A stretch of 64,000 bases of DNA, from the NCBI GenBank assembly GCA_003991915.1, contig RQTK01000007.1, positions 493,714 through 557,713 of the forward strand, read 5' to 3'. Positions 62,255 through 64,000 of this stretch are shown piece by piece. The first letter of the stretch is position 1, and each line of letters opens with the position of its first letter. The position numbers and the translations under genes were made by a program. The stretch is from Elysia chlorotica (lineage: Eukaryota; Mollusca; Gastropoda; Plakobranchidae). Below the pieces are notes generated by a model. It saw only the letters and a list, made by a program, of their open reading frames with translations, was not told the origin of the DNA and made no database searches.

Positions 62255-64000
62255 CTCTGATACCATATGTATATTGGACTAATGACAAAAAAGAGAATAT
62301 TGGGAATAAAAGCAATTCAACTAATTTTCCGTGCATTCTTTAATTTTCTGTGCTTTTTACTATTGATACTTTGTTAAATCCAAGAGTGTAAAAAATAACT
62401 GTGTAAACAATAACTTTACCAACTTGAAGGTCACAAAAGTCTTCATCTCAATTTTTCACAAGTTTATATCAATCATACATTTTATTCATAAATTGCCTTG
62501 AAACATATTGAAAAACCATAGTTCATATTTAATTCCTCCCCCCAAAAAATAATAAAATGTAGTATTTAAAAATATTTCAAAATAAAATCACCCAAAAAAT
62601 GTTTGCAGTTTGTGTAACCACAAAGTCTTTATAAAACGTGCCACAAACTTTAGGCTTGCTCTGAGGAGAGGTTTGTGTATTGTGTGTGCTCGACTTCATT
62701 GTGGAAAAATGAATTATGAGTTAGTCCCAAACAGTTTATAACACTTCACTGTAGTTTGGAAGCCTTCACAATTGAAGTATATTTGTATATAGAATTGAAG
62801 TCATTTTTGAATGAGAAAAAAATATTTTGTGGCAATAAATAAGGGAGGAGCACAGATATCCTGTTTACAGAATTTTAAAATAATTACCCTCTTATCTCCT
62901 GTTTCTAACTGTTAGGTGCGACAGTATTATAAGATTTCATGAATGATGAAACAAAACCTGAAATGAAAAATTCAAAGTATTGTTTTTAAAGATTTATTCA
63001 TAAGACAAGGTAGCAGAATAAATGAACTTCGTTGAATGTTATGTTCTGTTATGTCAGTTCTTTTGAGTGCCATTATTATTTGTTACCTCTGCAAGTTTCT
63101 CAAATTAAACAATATCTCATGGCTGTGTTTTGTTATGGTTAGATTTGTTGTATTAAAAAGAAGAAAAAAAATTTGCATATTATTAGCCGATTGCCTGCCT
63201 GTTTTGTTTTTTGTTTTCTTTAACAGAGATTTTTTCATAAACAATGAATTGTCTAATTAAAAATGTTAGATCCTTTATCACTTACAAATTCTGCATGTGG
63301 AAAAGAACGACACCAAAATTTCTTGTTGCAAAATGTATGCAGGGTTGCAATCTTACTATCACTTTGTTCTAAAAGCTGATCTTTATTTTTAAGTGCTGGA
63401 AATAAAAAAATGTTTGCTGGAAAGAAAAAATGTTTTCTTTCAACCTGTGTAGTATTATTTTTTTTTTTTTTCCCCCTCGCATCATCTCACTTTGAAAGAT
63501 TGACATTTGTTTTCACAAGTGTGTTTTTTTGTATATATGTTCACGTTAAAACAATATTTCCAAGTTTCAAACTTGGTAAAACTAATAAATCAGAATGGTT
63601 TGCTTTTTATATTACCTGGTTATTGTTGTTGTTTGCCAACTTTGTTAAAAAATTCATAGCTTTGAAAGTGACGACTTTATTACAGAAATCATTATTAAAT
63701 TTATATTTTTCATGCAGGCTGCTTTATCGTTGACCGTCTTCAGTGCTTAAATCTTACATTGTCATGGGGGTTAACCTAAAACTTAACTATTTTGCTGAGC
63801 CTTTTTATCATATCAAACCAAAATTATTTATAGATCAGACTGACAGTTCATAAAGTTTGAAAATTGTAAAGGATCATTGACTATTATTTACATTTTTTTT
63901 TTACTGTTTTAATTTAATGACGGACGGTAATCGGCAAATGTCAAATTTCATTGCTTACCAATACTGCAATTTGAGTAAAATAAATTCACTCACTTTTTGT

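Larger units (their letters stand above)
59846..64000. other. CUL2 3' flank, no further gene recognised
   Basis: AT-rich sequence with several AATAAA hexamers, a (GT)n run at 60,006-60,027, a SINE copy at 61,619-61,822 and a short (GTAT)n run at 62,235-62,254. Open frames here are short and resemble no family I know. Some of the stretch is presumably CUL2 3' UTR. Confidence 0.5.

Overview
The window is eukaryotic nuclear DNA. It is visibly AT-rich, its genes are broken by many short-exon introns, and it carries long (AG)n/(CT)n arrays, tRNA-derived SINEs and decayed LINEs. An invertebrate is clear and a mollusc, perhaps a gastropod, is my best guess from overall style and the abundant TAGATC-type words. 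Nothing in the sequence proves the species. The standard genetic code fits both genes.

Two complete protein genes could be assembled exon by exon, and both close in frame. The minus strand carries SPAG1, a dynein-arm assembly co-chaperone: 23 coding exons from 38,256 down to 18,027, 1,070 residues, three TPR domains and an RPAP3-C-like end. The plus strand carries CUL2, the cullin-2 ubiquitin-ligase scaffold: 20 coding exons from 41,796 to 59,845, 742 residues, with the neddylation lysine and the C-terminal YSYIA. The genes are head to head with about 3.5 kb between start codons. Each start codon lies just behind a splice acceptor, so each gene has an upstream non-coding exon somewhere in that gap. 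They belong to different pathways (axonemal dynein assembly; VHL/elongin-type ubiquitin ligase), and I infer no joint function.

Layout: 1-7,100 holds microsatellites, a 599-bp element with perfect 79-bp inverted ends, other short repeats and SINE tails, but no recognised gene. 7,866-9,110 is a broken plus-strand LINE. 9,190-12,260 has several short coding-like minus-strand segments that I cannot name. 12,300-18,026 is empty or SPAG1 3' flank. 18,027-38,261 is SPAG1, with SINEs, a (CT)n array, a broken zinc-finger-like ORF and possible DNA-transposon ends in its introns. 38,262-41,795 is the divergent promoter region, with TAGATC-rich sequence and a second kind of tRNA-derived SINE. 41,796-59,845 is CUL2, whose introns hold two large tandem duplications and a 5'-truncated LINE. 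59,846-64,000 is the CUL2 3' flank.

The most notable observation is that the first coding intron of CUL2 is a minor-spliceosome (U12-type) AT-AC intron with near-consensus signals. I found no new multi-gene system here.
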